From Mesorhizobium sp. GbtcB19 (GTDB lineage: Bacteria; Pseudomonadota; Alphaproteobacteria; Rhizobiales; Rhizobiaceae): DNA of 64,000 bases. Shown piece after piece: positions 37,781 to 46,486 of this stretch. The translations under genes were made by a program, and so were the position numbers. Each line of letters starts with the position of its first letter. Within the stretch, counting starts at the first letter, position 1. The stretch is taken from NCBI RefSeq assembly GCF_019091085.1, contig NZ_JAGXJY010000002.1, forward strand, positions 97,683 through 161,682, read 5' to 3'. The notes under the pieces were generated by a model. It was not told the origin of the DNA. It saw only the letters and a list, made by a program, of their open reading frames with translations, and made no database searches.

Positions 37781-38839
37781 CTACCCCATTCGCCCCCTTG
37801 CCGCCACCGGCAGTGTTTCCAGCACCTTGTCGCCGTCGATCAGATGCACCTGGTCGAACAAATTCGTCACCACGCAGCAGTGATCGGGCACCACGCGCAC
37901 GCGCTCGCCGATGCGAAGGCCTGCGCCATCCAAGAGTGTCACAGTGCCATGCTCTTCGCTCAATCCCGTGACGCGGGCGCCGGGGATGCCCAGCAACTCG
38001 CCGAACTCCGGCAGCCCGAGCGTATCGGAGGACAGCGCCTTGCTGCCGCTGTCGAGGATGGCGCGGGTCGCCGTCGGGTGGCTGACCACCGTGGCAAGCA
38101 CCGTCAGCGCGCAATCGTCGAGCGTGCCAACGCCTTTGGCGACCTGGTAGCGGTCGAGATAGATGTAAGTGCCAGGGCGGTATTCGGTGACCACGCGGTC
38201 TTCGCCTGACCTCCACATGTCCGGCGTGCCGCCACTGGAAATGCGGGCACACTCGAGCCCGGCCGCGGCAAGCGCATCGCGCGTGGTCTTCAGCCATGCA
38301 TCGGCTTCCGCCGCGCGGCCCGCCGCCGGATAGGTCATCAGTCCGCCGAAGGCGAGCCCCTTCGCCTGATCGATCACCTTTGCAAGGGCCAGCGCTTCGT
38401 CGGGGCTCTGCACACCGCAGCGGCCCATGCCGGTATCGCACTCGACCAGAACGGACAGCGGATGGCCGGCATCGGTGAAGGTAGCGGCCAGCCCTTCCAG
38501 CGTCTCATGGCTGTCCGCCGTTACGGATAGCGTGACGCGCCCGTGCAGCGCCTTCAGCCGCTCCAGCTTGGCGCGCCCAAGGATGTTGTAGGGGATAAAA
38601 ATGTCGGTCAGCCCGGCATCGGCCATCACCTCGGCCTCGCCGATCTTCTGGCAGGTGATGCCGACGGCGCCCGCCGCCACCTGCTTCTTCGCCCAATAGG
38701 GCAATTTGTGCGTCTTGATGTGCGGACGGAGCTTCAGCCCATGCGCGTCGGCATGCGCCTGCGCCTTGTTGATGTTCGCTTCGGCGCGGACCGCGTCGAT
38801 CAGGATCGCCGGTGTGTCGAGGTCGTCTATGCTTGGCAT
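37781..38839 (-). CDS. DSD1-family PLP enzyme (D-threonine/3-hydroxy-D-aspartate aldolase-like)
   Basis: A 352-residue fold-type III PLP enzyme with an alanine-racemase-like barrel and a C-terminal metal-binding domain. The family includes D-threonine aldolase, 3-hydroxy-D-aspartate aldolase and eukaryotic-type D-serine dehydratase. The PLP lysine is probably in R-P-H-I-K-T-H-K-L near residue 42, and the metal pair H-C occurs in V-P-D-H-C-C-V-V near the end. The exact substrate cannot be read from the sequence, but a D-beta-hydroxy amino acid is likely. It is divergent from a D-lyxose isomerase gene. Confidence 0.88.
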   Translation of the reverse strand: MPSIDDLDTPAILIDAVRAEANINKAQAHADAHGLKLRPHIKTHKLPYWAKKQVAAGAVGITCQKIGEAEVMADAGLTDIFIPYNILGRAKLERLKALHGRVTLSVTADSHETLEGLAATFTDAGHPLSVLVECDTGMGRCGVQSPDEALALAKVIDQAKGLAFGGLMTYPAAGRAAEADAWLKTTRDALAAAGLECARISSGGTPDMWRSGEDRVVTEYRPGTYIYLDRYQVAKGVGTLDDCALTVLATVVSHPTATRAILDSGSKALSSDTLGLPEFGELLGIPGARVTGLSEEHGTVTLLDGAGLRIGERVRVVPDHCCVVTNLFDQVHLIDGDKVLETLPVAARGRMG

Positions 38840-38866
38840 GAAATCACCGTTCAGGGGATGTCTTCC

Positions 38867-38883
38867 GAACGGCGAACCCGTTC
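38867..38883. promoter_or_regulatory. Candidate operator between the aldolase and D-lyxose isomerase genes
   Basis: An inverted repeat GAACGG-N5-CCGTTC lies 28 bases upstream of the aldolase start in the divergent spacer. Its size fits a dimeric regulator site, but no regulator gene is adjacent. Confidence 0.3.
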
Positions 38884-39045
38884 CGGGACAAAGACATTCG
38901 CGTTAAATCAAATCAGTTGGTTTATGGCCCCGAACGCAGCCGATGTCACCGGGCCAGAGGCGTGAGTTTGCGTCGACAGCGGGCCGGCATTGGGCTATTC
39001 GGAGGGGCAGATTTCAGCAGGCAGCGGCCGGAAGGAAGAGAACTC

Positions 39046-39732
39046 ATGAAGCGCTCCAAGATCAACGACATCATCCGCGAAGCCGACGCCTTCATCCGCT
39101 CCTTCGGCTATATCATGCCGCCCTTCGCCTATTGGTCGCCGGAAGAGATGAAGGCGCGCAAGGCCGACTCCTCGGCCATCTTCACCTCGCGTCTCGGATG
39201 GGACATCACCGACTACGGCCAGGAGAAGTTCGACGAGCTCGGCCTGTTCCTGTTCACCGTGCGCAATGGCCGCTACGAGGACATGAAGCTCGGCATGGGC
39301 ATGCTCTATGCCGAAAAAATCATGATCTCGCGCAAGGATCAGCTCTCGCCGATGCATCGCCACAACATCAAGGCCGAGGACATAATCAACCGCGGTGGCG
39401 GCAAGCTGGTGCTGGAACTGTTCATGCACGACCGCGACGGCGGCATCGACCCGAAGGCCGAAGTGTCGGTGCCGGTCGACGGCACGATCACCAGATTGCC
39501 GGCCGGTGGCCTGCTGAAGCTCGATCCCGGCCAGAGCGTCACGCTGCTACCCGGTGTCTGGCACGCCTTCTGGGCCGAGGGCAAGGACGTGCTGATCGGC
39601 GAGGTCTCGACCGTCAACGACGACCTCACCGACAACGTCTTCCGCGAGCCGATCGGCCGCTTCTCCAACATCGACGAGGATGTCGCGCCGGTGCACCTGC
39701 TGGTCTCGGACTATGAGAAGTGGGTCGGGTAG
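39046..39732 (+). CDS. D-lyxose ketol-isomerase
   Basis: A cupin-fold sugar isomerase of 228 residues that interconverts D-lyxose with D-xylulose and often D-mannose with D-fructose. Metal ligands are the histidines in M-H-R-H-N, the glutamate in K-A-E-D and the histidine in G-V-W-H-A-F-W. The start at ATG 39046 follows GGAAGGAAGAG; the longer open frame upstream lacks similarity. It is the only sugar gene nearby, so its pathway partners are elsewhere. Confidence 0.9.
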   Translation: MKRSKINDIIREADAFIRSFGYIMPPFAYWSPEEMKARKADSSAIFTSRLGWDITDYGQEKFDELGLFLFTVRNGRYEDMKLGMGMLYAEKIMISRKDQLSPMHRHNIKAEDIINRGGGKLVLELFMHDRDGGIDPKAEVSVPVDGTITRLPAGGLLKLDPGQSVTLLPGVWHAFWAEGKDVLIGEVSTVNDDLTDNVFREPIGRFSNIDEDVAPVHLLVSDYEKWVG

Positions 39733-39743
39733 GCGAGGGGTTC

Positions 39744-39777
39744 ATCGGCCGACAGTCCGCGTGGCCGGTCGGCCGAT
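39744..39777. terminator. Hairpin between convergent gene ends
   Basis: ATCGGCCGAC (39744-39753) and GTCGGCCGAT (39768-39777) form a perfect 10-base stem with a 14-base loop, just after the D-lyxose isomerase stop and before the convergent orphan gene. There is no T-run, so termination here is only suggested. Confidence 0.4.
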
Positions 39778-39794
39778 CCTGGAACTGCGCCCTC

Positions 39795-40334
39795 TCAAAT
39801 TATTCCGAAGTGGATCCTAACAGCGGAAAGCCAGCGAGGGTCGGAGTCCAGGATGGCCTTCGACACATACACGCTTTTGACACTCCCGATTAATTCCCTG
39901 CGACACAGTGACTTGATGGATCGTACCGCGGTTTTATAGATCTCAATGAGATTCTTGGGCGGCTGTATGTGCGTTCCATTTTTCGTAACGAAAAAAGAGG
40001 TATAGCCAATCGCGAAGTAGAAATACGGGTCCTCCGTGAATTTTCTTGAATTTATCTTGATATGCCCATCCCCATGTAATTCCTTAAATTGATACCAATT
40101 GGTATCGCCATTTTTGTAAATTACGACCTCTGGCTCGTCGGTGGCGAAGGAGGGATGTTTTAACGCCATGGCAGCGCCTCGCCTGCCGATAACTTCAGCA
40201 ACTGAATCGGCATTCAGGTAGCGAATCTTAGTTCCATCAAAAACATCATAGGAAATTCTTGAGCCTGAATTGATAAGGGTGCGGAGAGTTATTTCGTATT
40301 GCTCCTTCGTAATTACGAATTCAGACGAAGCCAT
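39795..40334 (-). CDS. Orphan hypothetical protein in an AT-richer patch
   Basis: A 179-residue protein with no signal peptide or membrane helix. It is a mixed alpha/beta protein rich in Lys, Ile, Asn and Tyr, unlike the Ala/Arg/Gly-rich proteins around it. Its DNA is visibly richer in A and T, with many AAA, ATT and AAT codons, which points to recent acquisition. The second half has a basic segment (K-T-A-V-R-S-I-K-S-L-C-R-R-E-L). I recognise no domain. It lies between convergent D-lyxose isomerase and tandem RDD genes. Confidence 0.65.
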   Translation of the reverse strand: MASSEFVITKEQYEITLRTLINSGSRISYDVFDGTKIRYLNADSVAEVIGRRGAAMALKHPSFATDEPEVVIYKNGDTNWYQFKELHGDGHIKINSRKFTEDPYFYFAIGYTSFFVTKNGTHIQPPKNLIEIYKTAVRSIKSLCRRELIGSVKSVYVSKAILDSDPRWLSAVRIHFGII

Positions 40335-40364
40335 ATTGGGAGACCTTCAATAACTCGCGCCCGG

Positions 40365-41246
40365 CTAACGCGCGTACTTATCCGCCTTGCGGTTTCCGAG
40401 CAGCAGCTTGCGTTCCAGATGCGCGCGGAGTTCGCCGTAATAAGCGGTGAGGAAAGCCTTTGAATCGATCGGCTCGACCCTGGCGCCGATCTTGCGGCTG
40501 ATTGTTTCCGCCACCGCCTTGAGCGCCGAATAATCGTCACGGCGCAGCACTTCCTCGAGCTTCTGCAGCTCGGCGATGCCGTAGGCGTCGAGCTGCGCCG
40601 GGCTGAACTGGAAGCGGGCCGCGACCGGGTCCTTGCGCAGCGAAAGGTCCTCGACCAGCGCCACCTTCGGCGCCTCGACCACCCAGGTGCCGGCGAGCAG
40701 GTCGCCGATTCTGAGCCGGTCGCGGTTGAACAGCGGGAACAGCGAGAACAGCAGCGCCCACACCAGCCCGAAGATGGTCGTCAGCGTGTCGGCGACATCG
40801 GCGCTGGCGCGCGCGGCGAGGATCGACAGCGGCAGGAACACTTCGATCTCGCGCATCAGGTTGCGCGCGATGACCTGGTCGATGGTAAGGCCGGCGCCGC
40901 TGCGCGAGGCGACCCTGGTGCCGACCATGCGCTTGCCCGGCGTCGCTGCTCGCCGCCCTGCCTCGAAGGCGATGAAGTAGACGTTGCGCAGGAAGAAGAT
41001 GAAGATGATCCAGACGATGAACAGCGGTTCCGCGTCCTTCACGCCGAGGCCGCCAAGGCCGAAGATCGTGACCAGCGAGACGACCACGGCCGCCACGATG
41101 ACGACCACCACATCGAGCAGGAATCCCGAAGCGCGCGTGCCGGCATCCGCCAGCTTGACCCTGAGGTCGACGCCCTCCGGCGTGACCAGAGGACGGGTCA
41201 GCGCGGCCGGGTTCCTGGTCTTCACCTTGGCCTTAGCGGTCGCCAT
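40365..41246 (-). CDS. RDD-family membrane protein of the MoxR operon
   Basis: A 293-residue protein with an RDD domain (roughly residues 25-190). The R-x-x-x-x-L-D-D-like start reads T-R-A-S-G-F-L-L-D and is followed by hydrophobic helices near 45-70, 80-100 and 135-165. About 95 soluble residues follow (an E-L-Q-K-L-E-E-V-L-containing helical region), an extension not seen in simple RDD proteins. RDD proteins are often linked to transport or membrane complexes but have no general function. It is the last gene of the six-gene unit and its start overlaps the SpoIIM-like gene by 14 bases. Confidence 0.85.
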   Translation of the reverse strand: MATAKAKVKTRNPAALTRPLVTPEGVDLRVKLADAGTRASGFLLDVVVVIVAAVVVSLVTIFGLGGLGVKDAEPLFIVWIIFIFFLRNVYFIAFEAGRRAATPGKRMVGTRVASRSGAGLTIDQVIARNLMREIEVFLPLSILAARASADVADTLTTIFGLVWALLFSLFPLFNRDRLRIGDLLAGTWVVEAPKVALVEDLSLRKDPVAARFQFSPAQLDAYGIAELQKLEEVLRRDDYSALKAVAETISRKIGARVEPIDSKAFLTAYYGELRAHLERKLLLGNRKADKYAR

Positions 41247-42249
41247 GCCGCACCATACGGAAAAGGTAGAAATATGAGATCCAGAAAGCCAGCATGCCGA
41301 CGCCGATCGAATAGCGAACGATGTCGCTGGTGATGGTCTGCCGGCCGATCCCTTCGAGCAGGCCGGCGAAAAGCAGCATCACCGTGACGCCGATCATGGC
41401 GGTAGCGGCCACGCGTCCGGCCCGGGCGGCGGCGGCCATGCGGGTCAGCTCGCCGGGAAAGGCGATGCTGGTGCCGATGCGCATGCCGGCCGCGCCCGCG
41501 ATGGCGATGGCGAAAAGCTCCGTCGTGCCGTGGATCGACAGCCAGCCGCCCAGCTCGAAGCCGAGGCCCTTGGCGGCATAGATCTGGAAAATGGCGCCGA
41601 GCATGCAGCCATTCATCAGGATGATCAGCACGCTTGGCACCGCAAAGGCGAAACCCAGCGCGAAGGCCAGGATCGAGACCTGCGTGTTGTGGGTGAAGAG
41701 ATAGGCCGCAAAGCCCGACAGAAAGTGGTCGCCGCCGCCGTAAAGCACGCTGCGCAGCGTCTCGGCCGACGAATCCGGGTTGCGCCCGCCGGCAAGGCTC
41801 GGCGCGATGATGGCGTCGTACCAGCGCTTGTCGGAGGCGACCAGCCAATAGCCGGCAATCGCGCCCACCACGGTGAGGGCGACCGATGTCCACACTTCGC
41901 GCCAAAGGTCGCGGATCGCCGCCGGCCAGTCGTGCAGGAAGAAGTCGCCGATGCGCGTCCGCAAGGACCTCCGTGCGCCGTAGAGATAGAAATAGCCGCG
42001 CAGGCAGAGCGCCTCGAGATAGGCGATCAGCGCGCTGTCGAGCGAGGTCGCGCGCGCCACCGAAAGCGAGGACAGCGCCGAACGATAAAGGAGTGGCAGC
42101 GACAGGAGCTCGTCTTCCGACAGCGCGCGCGGCGCGCGCCTTTCGACGCGCGCCAGCAGCGCCTCGAAGGCTTTCCAGTCGGCCTCCCGCTCCTGGCGGA
42201 AGCTGGCCAGCGACTGGCGCACCGCATCGGTGCCGACGGACAGCGTCAT
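41233..42249 (-). CDS. SpoIIM-like (DUF95) membrane protein of the MoxR operon
   Basis: A 338-residue membrane protein of the stage II sporulation M superfamily. A soluble helical N-terminal domain of about 110 residues is followed by several helices, including 'SVALTVVGAIAGYWL' and the family core 'LFTHNTQVSILAFALG' and 'LIILMNGCMLGAIF', then the conserved 'HGTTELFAIAIAGAAGMRIG'. The name does not imply sporulation; such proteins are common in non-spore formers next to MoxR genes. Start at 42249 overlaps the DUF58 stop as ATGA. It is predicted to be an integral partner of the MoxR complex. Confidence 0.87.
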   Translation of the reverse strand: MTLSVGTDAVRQSLASFRQEREADWKAFEALLARVERRAPRALSEDELLSLPLLYRSALSSLSVARATSLDSALIAYLEALCLRGYFYLYGARRSLRTRIGDFFLHDWPAAIRDLWREVWTSVALTVVGAIAGYWLVASDKRWYDAIIAPSLAGGRNPDSSAETLRSVLYGGGDHFLSGFAAYLFTHNTQVSILAFALGFAFAVPSVLIILMNGCMLGAIFQIYAAKGLGFELGGWLSIHGTTELFAIAIAGAAGMRIGTSIAFPGELTRMAAAARAGRVAATAMIGVTVMLLFAGLLEGIGRQTITSDIVRYSIGVGMLAFWISYFYLFRMVRHGDR

Positions 42250-43550
42250 AAGAGGTTCTCCTCCTTGAGCTGGATGTAGCGCTCGACGAGCGCCGGGCCG
42301 AGCCGTTGGTGATCGGCCTCGATGACATGCGCGCCGAGCAGCCTGAGCCTGCCGATCACCACTTGCCGCTGCCTCAAAAGGTCGCCGGCGGTGACGGAGC
42401 GGGCGACATCCTCGGGTGTTGCCGGCGCCATGTCGGCCAGCGTTTCGAGCTCCACGTCCCGCATCAGCATGAACAGCACCAGATGCCGCTCGGTCAGCCG
42501 GCCGACGGTGCGCAGCATCAGTTCGGCGCTGATCGGATCGACGAAATCGGTGAAGATGATGACCAGCGAGCGGCGGTCGAGCTTGGCCGAGAGCGTGGTG
42601 AGCGCCAGGGTGAAGTTGGTCTCCTCGGTCGAATAGTCGATCTCGGCGGCGCGCTTCTGGATCATGGTGAAGTTCGGCGAACCGCGCACCGCGCCGCTGG
42701 AAACGCGCGGCCTTGCGTCGAAGGAAAACAGGCTGACGAGGTCGCCGCCCTTGAGCGCAATGAAGGCCGACAGAAGTGCTGCCGTCACCGCGCGATCGAC
42801 CTTCGGCACGCCGTCGACCGGCTCGCACATCAGGCGGCCGCTATCGATGGCCAGAACGATGTTGTTGTTCTCCTCGATCCGGAATTCGCGCGCCAAAAGC
42901 TTGCCGTGGCGGGCGCTGCGCTTCCAGTCGATCATGCGCCGGCCCATGCCGGGCTGATAGTCCTTCAGCGCTTCGAACTCGCGGCCTTGGCCGGCGCGCT
43001 TCTGCGCATGGCCGTCGGCAAGGGCCGAGCGCTGCAACAGCGTGATCGCCTCGTCGCGCGCGCTGTTGACGTTGGGCAGCACCGCCACCTTGCGGTCGAC
43101 GGGCAAGATGACCTGGTTCCACACCAGTCCGAACGGGCCCTGCCAGCGCAGCCACAGCCGGTCGAAACTGGCGATGCCGCGGCGGATGGCCTCGAATTCG
43201 AGGTCGAGCGTGCCGCCATTGGCAGGCAGCGCGCCGCCGGTGCCCGCGACCGGCTGCACCCGCTGATCATGGCCGACGCGCGCCTGCAGGCGCCGCAGCC
43301 TGGCGCCGAGGCCGGCCGCGATGTGCAGCGTGAAGCGCCCGCCGACGCCGACCTGCGGTGGCGCCGTCAGCGTCGCGTTGAGCGAGGCGCGGCCTCGTCC
43401 GGCGGCGGCGTCCACCGCCAGGAAGGCAAGCAGCAGGCAGATCCACAACAGGCCGAGATACCAGACAGAGGGCAGCGCGAGCGCGACCAGGAAGGCGGGG
43501 ATCGCCCCCCCCGCCGCCGCCCAGACTGCTCGACCGCTCGGATAGATCAA
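42246..43550 (-). CDS. DUF58 protein of the MoxR operon
   Basis: A 434-residue membrane-anchored protein. Two hydrophobic segments near residues 10-45 are followed by a beta-rich region and the DUF58 signature D-Y-Q-P-G-M-G-R-R-M-I-D-W-K-R-S-A-R near 205-222, then a von Willebrand A-like domain whose 'LAIDSGRLM' replaces a canonical metal site D-x-S-x-S. DUF58 proteins almost always follow MoxR genes and are thought to be client adaptors or substrates of the ATPase. Start overlaps the moxR stop by four bases. Confidence 0.92.
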   Translation of the reverse strand: MIYPSGRAVWAAAGGAIPAFLVALALPSVWYLGLLWICLLLAFLAVDAAAGRGRASLNATLTAPPQVGVGGRFTLHIAAGLGARLRRLQARVGHDQRVQPVAGTGGALPANGGTLDLEFEAIRRGIASFDRLWLRWQGPFGLVWNQVILPVDRKVAVLPNVNSARDEAITLLQRSALADGHAQKRAGQGREFEALKDYQPGMGRRMIDWKRSARHGKLLAREFRIEENNNIVLAIDSGRLMCEPVDGVPKVDRAVTAALLSAFIALKGGDLVSLFSFDARPRVSSGAVRGSPNFTMIQKRAAEIDYSTEETNFTLALTTLSAKLDRRSLVIIFTDFVDPISAELMLRTVGRLTERHLVLFMLMRDVELETLADMAPATPEDVARSVTAGDLLRQRQVVIGRLRLLGAHVIEADHQRLGPALVERYIQLKEENLL

Positions 43551-44503
43551 CGTGGCGCTTCCGTGTGGTCGACGAGGTCGGAGACGATCTGCTCGACCAG
43601 CCGTCCGTCGATCTGCGCTGCCGGCGAAAGAACGACGCGGTGGCGCAGCGCCGGCACGGCCAAGGCCTTGACGTCGTCCGGAATGACGTAGTTGCGGCCG
43701 TCGAGCGCCGCCCTGGCGCGCGCGGCCCGCGCCAGCATGGCGCCCGCGCGCGGACTTGCGCCGACCTCGAGGTCGGGGCTTTCGCGCGTGCCGCGCACGA
43801 GTGCCGCGATATAACCGACGACATCGTCGACCAGCGTGACGTCGCCGACCGTGGCGACCGCTGCTTCGAGCGACTTGCGGTCGGTCTGCGCCTTGATGCC
43901 GTATTGCTCGATATCATGCGAGGCCGAGCCGCCGCCATGATGGACGATGATGGCACGCTCTTCCTTGGGGTCCGGATAGCTCACCCTGTGCTTGAACAGG
44001 AAGCGGTCGAGCTGCGCTTCGGGCAACGGATAGACGCCCTGATGCTCGATCGGGTTCTGCGTCGCCACCACCATGAAATTCCGGCCGAGCGAATGCGTGG
44101 TGCCGTCGAAGGTGACGGCGTGCTCCTGCATGGCTTCGAGTAGGGCGGCCTGCGTCTTCGGCGGCGTGCGGTTGATTTCGTCGGCGAGCAAGAGGTCGCA
44201 GAAGATCGGGCCACGCGTCAGCGTGAACTGCCCGGTCTGGAAATTGTAGATGTTCGCGCCGACGATGTCGCCGGGCATCAGGTCGGGCGTGAACTGGATG
44301 CGGCCATAGGTGACGCCGAGCGCCTGCGCGAAGCAGCGCGCCGTCATGGTCTTGGCGGTTCCGGGCGGACCTTCGAGCAGGATGTGGCCGCCGGCGAACA
44401 GCGCCGTCAGCATCAGGTCGACCGTGTCGCGCTGACCGGTGATTGCTTTTGCCACTTCTTCCCTGATCGCGTTCGCCAGGGCCTTCACTTCATCGACGTT
44501 CAC
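43547..44503 (-). CDS. MoxR-family AAA+ ATPase
   Basis: A 318-residue AAA+ ATPase of the MoxR group, chaperone-like proteins that help assemble or activate complexes, often with VWA-domain partners. Walker A is G-P-P-G-T-A-K-T (about 45-52), Walker B is L-L-L-A-D-E-I-N-R, sensor 1 is V-V-A-T-Q-N-P, and the arginine-containing 'ASPRAGAML' sensor 2 region is present. I start it at GTG 44503 with GGAGG upstream; the longer frame runs through the preceding gene. It overlaps the DUF4350 gene by 14 bases and is the core of the unit. Confidence 0.95.
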   Translation of the reverse strand: MNVDEVKALANAIREEVAKAITGQRDTVDLMLTALFAGGHILLEGPPGTAKTMTARCFAQALGVTYGRIQFTPDLMPGDIVGANIYNFQTGQFTLTRGPIFCDLLLADEINRTPPKTQAALLEAMQEHAVTFDGTTHSLGRNFMVVATQNPIEHQGVYPLPEAQLDRFLFKHRVSYPDPKEERAIIVHHGGGSASHDIEQYGIKAQTDRKSLEAAVATVGDVTLVDDVVGYIAALVRGTRESPDLEVGASPRAGAMLARAARARAALDGRNYVIPDDVKALAVPALRHRVVLSPAAQIDGRLVEQIVSDLVDHTEAPR

Positions 44504-45704
44504 CGAGCCTCCTTGCCGTCCAGTCATGCAGCTGTTCGGCTGCCTCATGCATTGCGGCCAAATTGTTGGATTCGTTCGCGGCCTTGAAGCGCTGGCTGAA
44601 TCCGTGCGTCTCGCCCTTGTCGCGGGAATCGAGCCAGCGGTCGAGCGCTTCGCCCTGCAGGCCATGCGGCGCGCCGAGCAGGGCGCCGGCGCGCTGCCGC
44701 ACCAGCGCCGCATAGCGGTCGCCAAGCCCTTGCAGGCGGCCGGCGCGCCTCAGCAGCATCGCCGTGGTGTCGACCAGCGCCCTCTTGCCGAAGGCGATGG
44801 CGCGGTCTTCCGCGCGCGGCGGGCCGAAGCGGCCGAGCCCGTGCAGGAAGGCAAGCGCGGCCGCCACCAGCACGGAGAGCGTCAAAGCCAGGAAGGGCGG
44901 TTCGACCAGGAGCTTGGCGAGATCGTATTTCTGGCCGATGCCGTGCAGCGTCAGGTCGAACATGACCGCACCCTTGGCGGGCTCCAGCATGGCGATCATG
45001 TCGAGCGCGGCGGCCGCCTTCTGCTCGTCGCCCAGTGCCGCATTGTTGATGAAGTCGGGATCGGTCAGGATGTAGTGCGGCTCGTCGTCGAGCTCGGTCA
45101 AGATGGCCTTGCCGTCGCTCGTCGCGATCAGCGGGTCATCGTCCGCCACCCATTGCAGTTCATCCGGTACGGCGATCTTGCGGCCTTGGATATCGATCTT
45201 GTCGACCGCCGGCTTGCCTTCGCCGAGCTTCGCCTTGGCGATACGGCCCAGCCAGTCGTTGACCACGGTATTGGGAAGCCGTTCGACCTTGGTCTCCCAG
45301 CCGTCATGCCCGAGCAAGGGAAGGGTCTGCCATTTCGGCAGCACGAACAGGGTGTCCTTGCCGCTGCGCAGCTTGATGATGTGGTCGAGCGCGGCCGGGT
45401 CGCTGTCCGGCGCGATGGTGACGATGAGCAGGAACGTCTCTGCCAGCGGTGAAGCAAGGTCCTTCTCGCCGCGTTCCATCGGCGGCGCCTGTCCATTGGT
45501 GAGCTTCAACCATTCGACAAGTCCGGCGTAACCGGTGCCGCCTTTCGAAAACGGCGTGGCGCCACCTTCAGGCTGGCGGAAATCGGGCGCATAGGTGGAC
45601 AAAAGGAAGAAGCCGGCCGCCGCCAGCAGGCTGGCGAAAATGCCCCAGAAAAGCGTCTTGCGGCTGAACGGTTCTTGCGTTGCTTCCGTCGTTGCCGTGC
45701 TCAT
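44490..45704 (-). CDS. DUF4350 membrane protein of the MoxR operon
   Basis: A 404-residue protein with an N-terminal membrane helix near residues 18-40 and a second near 272-294. Between them is a soluble domain of about 230 residues resembling DUF4350, a Rossmann-like fold related to glutamine-amidotransferase-like modules but without a visible catalytic cysteine. The C-terminal cytosolic 110 residues are helical. It lies between DUF4129 (4-base overlap) and moxR (14-base overlap). It would place a domain in the periplasm; function is unknown. Confidence 0.87.
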   Translation of the reverse strand: MSTATTEATQEPFSRKTLFWGIFASLLAAAGFFLLSTYAPDFRQPEGGATPFSKGGTGYAGLVEWLKLTNGQAPPMERGEKDLASPLAETFLLIVTIAPDSDPAALDHIIKLRSGKDTLFVLPKWQTLPLLGHDGWETKVERLPNTVVNDWLGRIAKAKLGEGKPAVDKIDIQGRKIAVPDELQWVADDDPLIATSDGKAILTELDDEPHYILTDPDFINNAALGDEQKAAAALDMIAMLEPAKGAVMFDLTLHGIGQKYDLAKLLVEPPFLALTLSVLVAAALAFLHGLGRFGPPRAEDRAIAFGKRALVDTTAMLLRRAGRLQGLGDRYAALVRQRAGALLGAPHGLQGEALDRWLDSRDKGETHGFSQRFKAANESNNLAAMHEAAEQLHDWTARRLGERR

Positions 45705-46393
45705 GCCCAGGCGTCCCGGAAGGCGAAGCGCTCATAGGCGCCGCGTGCCTGCTGCCAGCCTTCGGCGCCGACCGGTCGCCGGGCAAACAGCGCGGCTTCG
45801 ACGATGCGCGCGATCTCGCTGAAGGCGGCGCGGGGCCGGGTGGGGATCGAGCCAGCCGCCGCGATGTCGCGCGCTGTGAGCGACGGGCGCAGGAAGTCCG
45901 GCAGCCGGGTGGCGATGTCGGCGACGCTGCGGCGCAAGAGAAGATGCACCGCCTCGTCATACTCGCCGCGCGCGGCAAGCGCATCGGCCTCGGAAAGCAG
46001 GATTTGGGCGACTTCAGCGTCCGGACGCCATTCTTCCTTCGCTGCCTCGGTTTCCTGGCGTTTCCGCCACCATGGCAGACGCCAGGCGACACCCTGTGCC
46101 TCAAGAACGAGAAGCAGCACTATGATCGCGACGCCGATGATCACCGCGCCCCAGAACAGATAGATCATGTAGGGGCCGAGCTTGGCCAGGCCGTCCAGCA
46201 GCGGCTTCAGCCATTCAGGCGGCTCGGGCCGCACAAACCTCGGCAAGGCAAACTGGATCGAATCGTCCGCCAGCAGCTGCTTGTGCAGCTGCGCCAGTCG
46301 TTCGGCATCTTGCGTCGCTGCCTGTACGGCTGCCACCCGCTCGTTTCCCCCTGCAACCTGCGGTTCGGCGCCGACACTGGCAATACGCGCCAT
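45701..46393 (-). CDS. DUF4129 membrane protein of the MoxR operon
   Basis: A 230-residue protein, the first gene of the six-gene unit. A short N-terminal segment is followed by one strong membrane helix (Y-L-F-W-G-A-V-I-I-G-V-A-I-I-V-L-L) near residue 80, then a cytosolic DUF4129 domain with A-R-G-E-Y-D-E-A-V-H-L-L-L-R-R-S-V and the conserved 'LTARDIA' and 'YERFAF' pieces. The start is uncertain: ATG 46393 lacks a good site, while GTG 46408 has GAAGGG nine bases ahead. The longer open frame overlaps the divergent gene and is rejected. Confidence 0.82.
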   Translation of the reverse strand: MARIASVGAEPQVAGGNERVAAVQAATQDAERLAQLHKQLLADDSIQFALPRFVRPEPPEWLKPLLDGLAKLGPYMIYLFWGAVIIGVAIIVLLLVLEAQGVAWRLPWWRKRQETEAAKEEWRPDAEVAQILLSEADALAARGEYDEAVHLLLRRSVADIATRLPDFLRPSLTARDIAAAGSIPTRPRAAFSEIARIVEAALFARRPVGAEGWQQARGAYERFAFRDAWA

Positions 46394-46486
46394 CAATTGC
46401 AAGTGCACTGGACGCAGCCCTTCAATCTTGGCAAATTTACTTTGAAGTCGCCGGTTGGATACGGCGGTGACTCGGGGGAAATTATC

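Noticed and set aside
41233-42249. SpoIIM-like protein as evidence of sporulation
   Set aside because: The superfamily is common in non-spore formers beside MoxR genes, and everything else in the window is alphaproteobacterial.
45680-46486. A long N-terminal extension of the first tandem membrane paralogue
   Set aside because: It overlaps two well-supported genes on the other strand, and all three paralogues share a start just before F-x-I-G-R-V-F.
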